Shown: piece after piece, positions 6,200 through 13,206 of the stretch | Layout: the number at the start of each line of letters is the position of its first letter | How positions within the stretch are numbered: the first letter of the stretch is position 1 | From: Palsa-504 sp003136255 | Lineage (GTDB): Bacteria > Actinomycetota > Actinomycetes > Streptosporangiales > Streptosporangiaceae | Assembly (NCBI GenBank): GCA_003136255.1 | Contig: PLDT01000421.1 | Span: 1-16,045, forward strand | Reading direction: 5' to 3' | Length of the DNA: 16,045 nucleotides | The notes under the pieces: model-generated | What the model was told of the DNA's origin: nothing | The model's input: only the letters and a program-made list of their open reading frames with translations | Database searches by the model: none | Program-made: the position numbers and the translations under genes

Positions 6200-8456
6200 A
6201 CCGGTCGGGAGCTGCGTTCACCGTTGCTGCTGGGTCGCCGTAGAACGTGTAGGCGAGCCAGGTGGGGTCGCCGGGGTTATCGCGGATGGCGTCGCGGGCC
6301 CGCCGCGCCGCCTCGCCCAGAGTGTCCCCGCCGATCGCCGCCTGGTAGAACTCCTGGGCGTAGGTGCTGGCCGAGGTGTCCACCACTTCCCACAGCGAGC
6401 CGATGAAGGCGCCCGCACCGGCCCGCAGGAAGCTGGCTGCCCATCCCTCGACCGTGGTGTAAAGGGGAGCCTGTCCGTCGGTGCGGCAGGCATTCAAGAA
6501 CACCAGCGGGGCCGTGAACCGCCCGGCGTGCTGCTCGAGGAAGACCGGCTCGAACGGCTGGTTCTGTAGCAGAATCCGGCAGGTGTTCGGGGCGCCGCGG
6601 GCGAAGGCGTTGTGACAGCTGAAGTGCAGCAGCCCGAGGTTGCCCCGCTGGAAGGCCTGCAGCAGGCCGGGCAGGTCGCCGATGCGATGCGCCGCCAGCC
6701 CCCAGCCGCGCAGCAGCCCATCCAGGGCCGCGATCTCAGCCGGGGCGGCTGCGAGCGAGCTTTCCCCGGACAGCACCAAGTCGACCGCTCCCAGGTCGAG
6801 GCGGCTAGGGGGCGGCGGCCCGTAGCGCCGCCGCGCGACCGGGAACTGGTCGATCAGGAAGCCAGCGTCCCAGCCGCCCGGGGCGAACGGGTACAGCAGC
6901 TCCCAGGGAACAGGGTCTCCCTGGGACACGATGGTCATCCGGGTGATCTTGTCACGGCGACGCCAGAACTCCCGCTGCAGAGCCTGCGGGATGAAGCTGT
7001 TCCACAGCGTGATCCCCTGGCCCTTCAGCCAGTCCTTGGTGGTCGCGGCGTCCCACGCCGCCTGGCCCCGGGCAACCGCGTTGAGCTCGGCCACCAGCTG
7101 CTCAATCGCCTCCCCGGGCGGCTGCAGCAGCCGATCCGAGGTCGACTCCTCAGAGTAGTAGCCGCTCGAGTCGACCAGCCGGTAGCGGTACACCTGCTGG
7201 ACGGAATCGAAAGAAAGCAGCAGTGACACCTCCCCCGGGTCGGCCGCCGCGACCCTGGCGGGGCTGATCCGCTCCCTCAGCGGCCCAGTCGACGCCACCG
7301 CATCCACGCTGACCTGCACCGCCAGGCCACCCAGTCCGGAACCGCCGGCGAAGGCCTCCACCCGCAAGGTGTGCACCCCTTCGCGGGTCGCCTGCAGCTC
7401 GAACCCAGCCCAGTTCGAGTCCAGCCGCGGGACGACCTGAACCACCGCCCGCTCCGGGCTGCGCAAGGTGAACCCGGGACTTTCCACCAGCAGCAGCACG
7501 ACCTCCAGCCCGCCCTCGGGCACCGTCAGCGGCCGCAGCGCGGCCTCCAGCGGCTTGCCGGGCTGCAGTCCCAGCCGCACCAGCAGCGACACCTCCTCAC
7601 CCAGCCGGACCCGCTCCGGGAACCTGCCCTGCAGGAAACGCTGCTCAGCCGCCGGCGGATGCTGACCCGGCCCTCCCGGCGGAGCAATGCCCGCGGGGGC
7701 GGGTTTCTCGACAGCGCCGCGATCATTCGCGTCGGGTGGTGCAGCACCGAGCGGCAGCGGATCACGCTGGGGTATGGAAGTGAAGTCCTGCCATGGGGAA
7801 CTGTCGTCTGGGCCGGGTTCCGGCGGGGCAGGCTGGGCGGCGTAGAGGTCAGATGCCGGCGGGGCGGCCTGGCCGCGTACCGCCTGTCCTGCGGCGTCAG
7901 CGCCGGACGGCTGGTCTAGGTGGCGATGTGAGTCGTATCCGATCGCGTACTCGCCGCCTAGGCGGATCTGCGCACCGGCCACAAGCGGGGCTCGGACGCC
8001 TGGCTCCAGCCTGATGGGGGCGTTTTCCCCGGGCCAGAGAATCTGGGTGCCGTTGACGGAATCGAGGTCGGAGATAAAGACCTGCCAGCCGTCCAGTTCC
8101 ACGCGGGCGTGGATGCGGGACACCAGCCCAGAGGCGTCAGTGAGCCGCAGCGGCCGGGCCCGGCCGTCGACCACCGAACTAGCCATCGTCGGTTCGCGGC
8201 CCAGCACGTAGTCGGCGTCAAGCTGGCACACGGAGCCGTCGGCCAGGACGAGGACGCCGAGCGGCGGCCGCCTGCCCATCTGTCGGACCTTGGTCGGCTG
8301 ACCCATGCTCACGCCGCAGACGGCGCAGTACCGCGCCGCCGGATCGTTAAAGTGCCTGTTCTTGCAGTAGACGCCCTCGACCATCTCGACGATGCCGGGA
8401 TCCCTCGGATCGGGAGATTTCGCGCCGAGCGGCCGCGGATCACGCTCTTCGTTCAC
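6198..8456 (-). CDS. zinc-ribbon/FHA/CHAT protease
   Basis: A 752-residue multidomain protein. A zinc-knuckle segment comes first (Cys31, His35, Cys44, Cys47; CKNRHFND ... YCAVCG). An FHA domain follows at about 63-178 with the phosphopeptide-binding marks LGRE (86-88), SRIHA (Ser113, His116) and NGT (135-137). Then come a proline-rich linker (about 181-275), a beta-rich region (about 280-395), and a C-terminal CHAT domain. CHAT is a caspase/separase-related cysteine protease; the predicted dyad is His615 in HFSCHN and Cys657 in FLNACR, with the later GSLWEVVD and LAYTFYGDP motifs. So both catalytic residues are present. I chose GTG 8456 because GGGAGG lies five bases upstream; the frame is open to an ATG at 8597, but that extension is arginine-rich and lacks a ribosome site. 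It would cleave a partner after an FHA-mediated phospho-signal (inference). Confidence 0.88.
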   Translation of the reverse strand: MNEERDPRPLGAKSPDPRDPGIVEMVEGVYCKNRHFNDPAARYCAVCGVSMGQPTKVRQMGRRPPLGVLVLADGSVCQLDADYVLGREPTMASSVVDGRARPLRLTDASGLVSRIHARVELDGWQVFISDLDSVNGTQILWPGENAPIRLEPGVRAPLVAGAQIRLGGEYAIGYDSHRHLDQPSGADAAGQAVRGQAAPPASDLYAAQPAPPEPGPDDSSPWQDFTSIPQRDPLPLGAAPPDANDRGAVEKPAPAGIAPPGGPGQHPPAAEQRFLQGRFPERVRLGEEVSLLVRLGLQPGKPLEAALRPLTVPEGGLEVVLLLVESPGFTLRSPERAVVQVVPRLDSNWAGFELQATREGVHTLRVEAFAGGSGLGGLAVQVSVDAVASTGPLRERISPARVAAADPGEVSLLLSFDSVQQVYRYRLVDSSGYYSEESTSDRLLQPPGEAIEQLVAELNAVARGQAAWDAATTKDWLKGQGITLWNSFIPQALQREFWRRRDKITRMTIVSQGDPVPWELLYPFAPGGWDAGFLIDQFPVARRRYGPPPPSRLDLGAVDLVLSGESSLAAAPAEIAALDGLLRGWGLAAHRIGDLPGLLQAFQRGNLGLLHFSCHNAFARGAPNTCRILLQNQPFEPVFLEQHAGRFTAPLVFLNACRTDGQAPLYTTVEGWAASFLRAGAGAFIGSLWEVVDTSASTYAQEFYQAAIGGDTLGEAARRARDAIRDNPGDPTWLAYTFYGDPAATVNAAPDR

Positions 8457-8673
8457 ACTGGCCTCCCGCGGTGCAACCGCACCCCCAACCATCAGACCGG
8501 GACCAACACGGACTCTACGCCCCTGACGCTCGTCCCGCATCCGGGATGTAGCGGCCCGATTGCGCAACGGCACAGCAGGCTCACCGACCCGCGGCATCGC
8601 TGGGTTCGGTCCATCGCCTGACCCCGCCCCACCGCCCGCACAACAGCCGTCCGCCTGCTGGCGAGCTTAAGCC

Positions 8674-11219
8674 TTACTGCGCTGTTGGCCGACCGGCGAA
8701 GACATCCAGCTCGGCGAGCAGGTCAGCGACCTCGGCTGCCCCGATCCGCTGGAAGATCTCTAGTGCCTGCCGCAACAGGGCCTCGGCCTGCGCAGCATGG
8801 CCGGCGGCCATGGCGCACCGGCCCAGCCCGGCCAGCGCGTGCGCCTCCTGCCAGGGGCTGGCGGAAGCGCGGGCCAAGTCCAGGGCCTGCTGGTGACACG
8901 CCTGGGCCTGCGCGAGGTCACCGCTGACCCGGTGCAGCGTCCCTCGCTCGTTGAGCACCTCGGCCTCGTCGCCCTGGTCGCCGAGGTCATGGTAGAGGCC
9001 GACCGCCTGGTCCAGGGCCTGGGCCGCGGCCGGGTAATCACCCGTCAGCCGCCGGACGATCCCGAGGTAGCCGAGGGTGCCGGCCTGGCCGAACGGTTCG
9101 TCGAGGTCGCGGTAGATGCCCAGTGCCTGCTCCAGGTCCTCGACCGCGGCCGGGTAATCACCCGTCAGCCGCAACGCGTCCCCGAGGTAGCTGAGGGCGT
9201 TGGCCTGCCCGAGCCGGTCACCGAGACCGCGGTAGACGCCCAGTGCCTGCCCCAGGTCTTGGACCGCGCTTGGGTAATCACCGGTCAACCGCCGCACGTC
9301 CCCGAGGCGCAGCAGGGCGTTGGCCTCGCCGAGCCGATCACCGAGACCGCGGTAGATGCCCAGGGTCTGTTCCAGGTCGTAGACCGCGCCCGGGAAATCA
9401 CTCGTCAGCCGCCGAACGACCCCCAGGCGAAGCAGGGCATTGGCCTGCCCGCGCCCGTAACCGATGTCGCGGTAGATATCCAGAGCCTGTTCCAGGTCCT
9501 GGACCGCGCCCGGGTAATCACCCGTNNNNNNNNNNNNNNNNNNNNNNNNNNNNNNNNNNNNNNNNGAACGTCCCCCAGGTCGTTGAGGGCGTTGGCCTCG
9601 TCCAGCCGGTCACCGAGCTGCTGTGCGGCCCAGATCGCCGCCGTGTGCCGGGTGATGGCCTGCGCCCAAGGGCCGTCGCTGCGCAAGAGCCCGGCGAGCC
9701 CGGCGGTAAGGGCGATGACGCGAGCGTGCTGGCCGGCCCGGGTGGCGCGGTCCAGGCAGGCGAGCAGGCTGGCCCGCTCGGCGCGGGCCCAGACCAGCGC
9801 CTGCGCCCGGTCGGCCAGGGCGGGAACCGCGGCCGGGATCGCGCCGTCCGCGGCGGCGAGGGCGGGGCGGACCTGGCGGGCGATGAGGGCGTCGGCGCGG
9901 GCGGCGGCGTACTGGTAGAAATCCAGCAGCCGGGCGGTGGCCTCGTCCCGGTCCCGGTCCGGGTCAACGCGATCGGCCAGGGCGCGGGCGTGCTCGCGGA
10001 TCAGATCATGCAGCCGGTATCTGCCCTCGGCCGGCTCGGTGAGTAGGTACTGGTCGTACAGCGCCTCCAGGGCCCGGCGGGCCGTGCCCAAGTCGGTACC
10101 GTCAAGCGCGGCCGCGGCATAAACGTCGATATCAGTGCTGGGGTGCAGGCCAAGCCGGCGGAACATCCGCTGCTGGTCCTCGGTCAGATCGGCGTAGGAC
10201 AGATTGAACGCGGCGGCCACCGACAGGTTCTCCGTCGCCATGAGCTCCAGCCGGTCCACCGCCGACGCCATCTCGGCGGCACGGCCGGCCGTGGTCCAGG
10301 CTGGGTGATGGTGCAGCTGCCGGGCCACCATCCCGATCGCCAGCGGCAAGAATCCGCACAACGCGGTGATCTCGGCCACCGCCGGGTCCTCCGGGCTCAG
10401 CCCAGCTCGGCCTGCCAGCCGGACCAGCAGCGCGGCCGCCTCCCCGGGCGGCAGCGTGTCCAGGCTGACCGCGGTCGCGTCGTCCAGCGCGGACAGGTGC
10501 CGGCGGCTGGTCACCAGCACCAGGCTCCCGCCCGTACCGGGCAGCAGCGGCCGGACCTGCTCACTGCTGGCCGCGTCATCCAGCACCAGCAGCAACTGCC
10601 GTTCGGCCAGCCGGTCCCGCCACAGCGCCATCCGCGCCTCCACTCCGGGCGGGATCTGTCCGGCCGGAACCCCAATGGTCAGCAGCAGGCTCGCCAGCGC
10701 ATCACCCGAGTCGACCGGCTGCTGCCCAGGCGTGTGCCCGTGCAGCGGCAAGAAGATCTGCCCGCCGGGGAACCGGTCCGCCAGCCGGTACGCGGCATGG
10801 ACCGCGAACGCGGTCTTGCCCACCCCGGCCATCCCGCCGATCGCGTGGATGCCCACCACGCCGCCCGCCCCCGCCGCCGCCTCGACCAGTTCGGCCAGCT
10901 CTTGCTGCCGACCAGTGAACGAGGCGATGTCACGGGGCAGCGTCCGCATGGCCGCCGCCGCGCCGCTGACTGGCGCGGCAGGCACCTGCCGGCCCCGGGC
11001 GACTGCTTCGAACTCCGCCCGGCCCGGGCCGGGGAGGTGTAGCGCGTCGGCTAGCAGCCGGACCGTCTCCCGGCGCGGCGTGCTGGCGATCCCTCGCTCC
11101 AGGTCGCTAACCGACCGCGGGCTCAGCCCAGCCGCCTCGGCCAGTTCTTCCTGGGTCAACCGGGCCTCGGTGCGCAGTTTCCGCAGCAAGCCGGCGAACG
11201 TAACCGGCGGCTCGGCCAC
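8674..11219 (-). CDS. XRE-HTH/NB-ARC/TPR STAND NTPase (interrupted by assembly gap)
   Basis: The N-terminus is an XRE-type helix-turn-helix (residues 7-62; LTQEELAEAAGLSPRSVSDLERG reads as helices 2-3). An NB-ARC ATPase follows: Walker A GGMAGVGKT (128-136), Walker B LLLVLDDA (about 209-216), the sensor-like LVLVTSRR, and the GLPLA-like GFLPLAIG. A winged-helix region (YRLHDLIREHARAL) leads to a C-terminal TPR array of 40-residue units. The 40-N gap at 9526-9565 separates 551 codons plus one base from a further 283 codons that end at TAA 8674. Both sides are coding and belong to one gene, although the N run does not keep frame. I start at GTG 11219 behind GGGGAGAG; reading further upstream gives non-coding-like sequence. 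STAND NTPases oligomerise on sensing a trigger through their repeats. It lies 217 bp upstream of the CHAT gene on the same strand and may be its sensor or regulator. Confidence 0.85.
8911..9525 (-). repeat. 120-bp tandem repeats encoding TPR units
   Basis: Copies repeat at exactly 120 bp, easily seen from CGGGTAATCACCCGTCAGCC or close variants beginning at 9031, 9151, 9271, 9391 and 9511, with a more diverged member at 8911. Each encodes a 40-residue tetratricopeptide unit of the form GDYPxAVxDLxQALxxY followed by GLGDxxGQANALxxLGxxxRLT. The two central copies are closest. The array continues into the assembly gap. Confidence 0.93.
9526..9565. other. assembly gap of 40 N inside the TPR array
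   Basis: Forty N separate two coding halves of the STAND gene. On the coding strand the left side ends GGGGACGTTC and the right side begins ACGGGTGATTAC. By comparison with the other units the missing bases needed to rejoin them are 8 plus a multiple of 120. Forty does not fit this, so the N run is an estimate or placeholder. Confidence 0.98.
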
Positions 11220-11240
11220 AGCCTCTCCCCTTCGCCCATG

Positions 11241-11242
11241 NN
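11241..11242. other. two undetermined bases upstream of the STAND gene
   Basis: Two N follow CCCATG and precede GCCAATTA, between the STAND start and the small upstream ORF. They may mark another contig join or low coverage. The leader of the STAND gene cannot be fully read across them. Confidence 0.97.
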
Positions 11243-11253
11243 GCCAATTAGCG

Positions 11254-11499
11254 TTATTGGTAGCGGAAGAACCCCGCAAGACCCCGATTGAAGAAGGAGC
11301 CCACAATGAGCGAGAAGTCCTCCATCGTCGATCGCATTCCGGCGGCCGGCATCGTGCTCGTGCGGCGCAGCAGGCTGGTGACGTCGCGGCGATCGCCGGC
11401 CCGCACCCGCGCATCGTCCATGACAGCGAGCATGCCCTCGGCGTGGCTGGCCAGGACCGTCCCATCACCAAGCTGCGCCCGCTCACGGCACGCTGTCAT
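11254..11499 (-). CDS. small hypothetical protein upstream of the STAND gene
   Basis: An 81-residue frame from ATG 11499 that I do not recognise. Its third codon positions are strongly G or C, like the large genes, which argues for real coding sequence, present or past. The protein is soluble-looking, with one arginine-rich centre (DRRDVTSLLRRTSTMPAAGM) and a short hydrophobic, aromatic end (IVGSFFNRGLAGFFRYQ). There is no Shine-Dalgarno, so translation would be leaderless or the true start lies elsewhere. It ends 34 bp before the STAND start on the same strand and could be the first gene of that operon. Alternatively it is the C-terminal scrap of a longer gene. No function is proposed. Confidence 0.45.
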   Translation of the reverse strand: MTACRERAQLGDGTVLASHAEGMLAVMDDARVRAGDRRDVTSLLRRTSTMPAAGMRSTMEDFSLIVGSFFNRGLAGFFRYQ

Positions 11500-11509
11500 A
11501 GTGCTATTT

Positions 11510-11603
11510 CAATACCTGCGCATGCGCCTGCCCTGAACGTGGTATGTTAGGTATTGGCACCGGCAAGGAAGTGCCGTTATCGCGTTCTGTATCGGATAAC
11601 GGC
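11510..11603. promoter_or_regulatory. dyad-rich divergent intergenic region
   Basis: Three symmetric elements lie between the small minus-strand ORF and the plus-strand acetyltransferase. A perfect 10-bp palindrome GCGCATGCGC is at 11518-11527. An inverted pair CAATACC (11510-11516) and GGTATTG (11550-11556) brackets it. A 9-bp perfect inverted repeat GCCGTTATC (11573-11581) and GATAACGGC (11595-11603) has a 13-nt loop. No U-run follows, so a terminator is unlikely. Operators or a structured 5' leader fit better. Confidence 0.5.
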
Positions 11604-11696
11604 CTGCACATTCTGCTTGTTCCCCATTGCAGGTGTGACCTTTCTCTTTAATTCCTTCCTTCCGTAGCGGCTTTGCTGCCTGCATACTCGTGGTTC

Positions 11697-12284
11697 GTGA
11701 CAGATACACACATCATCCTGGAAACGCCGCGGCTGGCCCTGCGCCAGTTCACCGAGGACGACCTAGACAAGCTGTTCGACCTGAACAGCGACCCGGCGGT
11801 AGTGCGCTACCTTACCGGCGGCAGGCCGACACCCCGCGAGGAGATCCGGGACGACATCCTCCCCTTCCATCTGGCCGTCTACGACCGGTTCGACAGGCTC
11901 GGCACCTGGGCGGCCGAATCCGCCGCCACCGGGGAGTTCCTCGGCTGGTTCCACCTCCGTGCCGGCTCCGGCACCGATATCACCAACGTCGAGCTGGGCT
12001 ACCGGCTGCGCCGGCCCGCGTGGAACCATGGCTACGCGACCGAGGGGTCGCGTGCCCTGATCAGCCTGGGATTCACCGACCTGGGCGTCGAGCGGGTGTT
12101 CGCGCACACGATGACGGTCAACACCGCGTCCCGGCACGTCCTGGAGAAGTGCGGCCTGACCCTGGTGCGCACCACCCCGTACGAGGGACCCGACGTCATC
12201 GCAGGCGCCGAGCACGGCGAGGTCGAGTACGCGATCATCAAGCCCGAATGGGAAACGCGCACGGCTGGCGAGGCCCGCGACTAA
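11697..12284 (+). CDS. GNAT-family N-acetyltransferase, RimJ/RimL type
   Basis: A 195-residue protein beginning IILETPRLALRQFTEDD, the standard opening of RimJ/RimL-type GNAT proteins. The acetyl-CoA-binding motif A is in VELGYRLRRPAWNHGYATEG, and motif B is NTASRHVLEKCGL. Members acetylate the N-terminal amine of a ribosomal protein or a small molecule, including some antibiotics; the substrate cannot be read from the sequence. I prefer the GTG at 11697 because the family consensus begins within a few residues. A TTG at 11673 would add eight residues. Neither has a Shine-Dalgarno; CATACT at 11683-11688 could be a -10 for a leaderless message. It stands alone, about 580 bp before whiB7. WhiB7 controls other acetyltransferases in mycobacteria, so a shared resistance role is possible but only inferred. 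Confidence 0.85.
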   Translation: MTDTHIILETPRLALRQFTEDDLDKLFDLNSDPAVVRYLTGGRPTPREEIRDDILPFHLAVYDRFDRLGTWAAESAATGEFLGWFHLRAGSGTDITNVELGYRLRRPAWNHGYATEGSRALISLGFTDLGVERVFAHTMTVNTASRHVLEKCGLTLVRTTPYEGPDVIAGAEHGEVEYAIIKPEWETRTAGEARD

Positions 12285-12668
12285 CGGCGTCTTCTACCAG
12301 GTCCACGGCCTGAGGGTTGTGCATGGATCGAATCAGAGGGGGTAGCGGGCGATGACCTTTCCCTCGAACCGCAGGGTCGGCGTCGTCCAAGGATCAGCGC
12401 TGGCTGCGACTGGTCCCGAGCCCAGCTCCGGCGTCGGCCCTGCTTGGCAATCTCGACGAACCCGGAACCTCCGCTGCGATTACCGGGCCTCTTTAGGCGC
12501 TGGGTAAGGCCGCCCGGAGGTGAAAATAGGGCATTTGCCTGATGCGGCCGCAGCGGGCTTACCACGAGTCTTAGACGTGACGGGGCGATCCGCATCGGCA
12601 CGGGGTGAACGAGGCGCAGGCGGACCGCTACCACTTACCGTCTACGAGGGATCGCCTGGGAGGCGATG
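12285..12668. other. intergenic stretch, possibly containing gene remnants
   Basis: No convincing intact gene is seen in these 384 bases. On the minus strand one frame reads GGSGFVEIAKQG near 12440-12480, and a shift of one base then gives PTPELGSGPVAASADPW followed by LRFEGKVIARYPL and a TGA at 12333-12335. This could be a decayed gene end, but no family is recognised. The right end holds a GGGAGG ribosome site (12658-12663) for the next gene. I see no RNA gene or clear terminator. Confidence 0.4.
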
Positions 12669-13118
12669 ATGGTCAATTCCTACTACGGCATCTACCAGGC
12701 CGAACGCGGCAAGACCGCGGCCGAGATCCGGGCGGCCGATACCCAGCTCGGCGGGTTGGCCGCCGTGCTCGGTCAGGTCCGCTCGGCGCTCGCCGACCAG
12801 GCCCGCGCGGTACGCCGGTCGCTGCAGGACGGAAAAACGGGAAACGGGGAACGGGGAACAAGAGATGATGACACCGATGCAGTGGCGCGGGGCCACCGTC
12901 GGCGGGCAGGACACCACGGGGCTGAGCCTGGTTCTGCCGTGCACCGAGGATCCGGAGCTGTTCTTCGCCGAGTCTCCGCAGGACGTGGAGCTGGCGAAGG
13001 CGATGTGCCGGGGATGCCGGGCCAGGCTAGCCTGCCTGGCCGGCGCGCTGGATCGCAGGGAGCCCTGGGGCGTCTGGGGCGGCGAGTTGCTAATGAGCGG
13101 CGCGATCATGCCGCGTAA
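12669..13118 (+). CDS. small hypothetical protein, 3' end doubtful
   Basis: The ATG at 12669 follows GGGAGG by five bases; a second ATG at 12666 is possible. The first 55 or so residues (VNSYYGIYQAERGKTAAEIR, then DTQLGGLAAVLGQVRSALADQARAVRRSL) look like a genuine short helical protein of a kind common in actinomycetes, with no known function. After about 12830 the frame passes through a slippery run of CGGGAAA/CGGGGAA units and then continues to 13118 as the out-of-frame shadow of whiB7. The formal product of 149 residues is therefore probably wrong: the natural protein likely ended near the whiB7 start, and a small indel in the CGGGGAA run may have removed its stop. It would be co-transcribed with whiB7. 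Confidence 0.5.
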   Translation: MVNSYYGIYQAERGKTAAEIRAADTQLGGLAAVLGQVRSALADQARAVRRSLQDGKTGNGERGTRDDDTDAVARGHRRRAGHHGAEPGSAVHRGSGAVLRRVSAGRGAGEGDVPGMPGQASLPGRRAGSQGALGRLGRRVANERRDHAA

Positions 13119-13206
13119 GCGCCCCCGCGGCCGTCCTCGCAAGGAGGTCGTGATGGCTGGTTTATTACCCCCACTGGTTTATTACCCCCACTGGCCGGGC
13201 TGGTAG
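12865..13206 (+). CDS. whiB7: WhiB7-type iron-sulfur transcriptional regulator with AT-hook
   Basis: A 113-residue WhiB-family protein. The four cysteine ligands of the [4Fe-4S] cluster are Cys26 (LPC), Cys48, Cys51 and Cys57 (MCRGCRARLAC). They are followed by the family's tryptophan/glycine turn EPWGVWGGE (66-74). A KRPRGRPRK AT-hook at 85-93 singles out WhiB7, which binds the sigma-A region 4 and AT-rich DNA upstream of promoters to activate intrinsic antibiotic-resistance genes and itself. The first ATG is used; two more in-frame ATGs follow and no strong ribosome site is seen, so the exact start is open. After the AT-hook the protein continues for about 20 unusual residues (MAGLLPPLVYYPHWPGW) that come from a 17-bp tandem duplication. 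The gene converges with, and overlaps by 25 bp, the AhpD-like gene. Confidence 0.88.
   Translation: MMTPMQWRGATVGGQDTTGLSLVLPCTEDPELFFAESPQDVELAKAMCRGCRARLACLAGALDRREPWGVWGGELLMSGAIMPRKRPRGRPRKEVVMAGLLPPLVYYPHWPGW
13158..13191. repeat. 17-bp tandem duplication at the 3' end of whiB7
   Basis: TGGTTTATTACCCCCAC occurs twice in direct succession (13158-13174 and 13175-13191), followed by TGG. The unit is AT-rich compared with its surroundings. Because 17 is not a multiple of three, the second copy shifts the reading frame of whiB7 and creates its present stop at 13204-13206. The convergent gene takes its TAA stop from the second copy. Confidence 0.95.

Noticed and set aside
8911..9525. Regular 120-bp spaced repeats as a possible CRISPR or regulatory iteron array
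   Set aside because: The period is a multiple of three, the whole unit translates as a 40-residue TPR, and there are no short repeats with unrelated spacers.
9405..9525. Continuation of the NB-ARC reading frame through the N gap to a stop near 9405
   Set aside because: After the gap this frame is a shadow (RVITRARSRTWN...). The coding TPR frame is different, so the apparent stop is an artefact of the N count.
11220..11486. N-terminal extension of the STAND protein to 11486
   Set aside because: It crosses the two N bases, is low-quality in composition, and overlaps the better-coded small ORF in another frame. GTG 11219 has a ribosome site and begins the HTH domain.
11573..11603. The 9-bp inverted repeat as an intrinsic terminator
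   Set aside because: No T-run follows on either strand, and no gene ends just before it.
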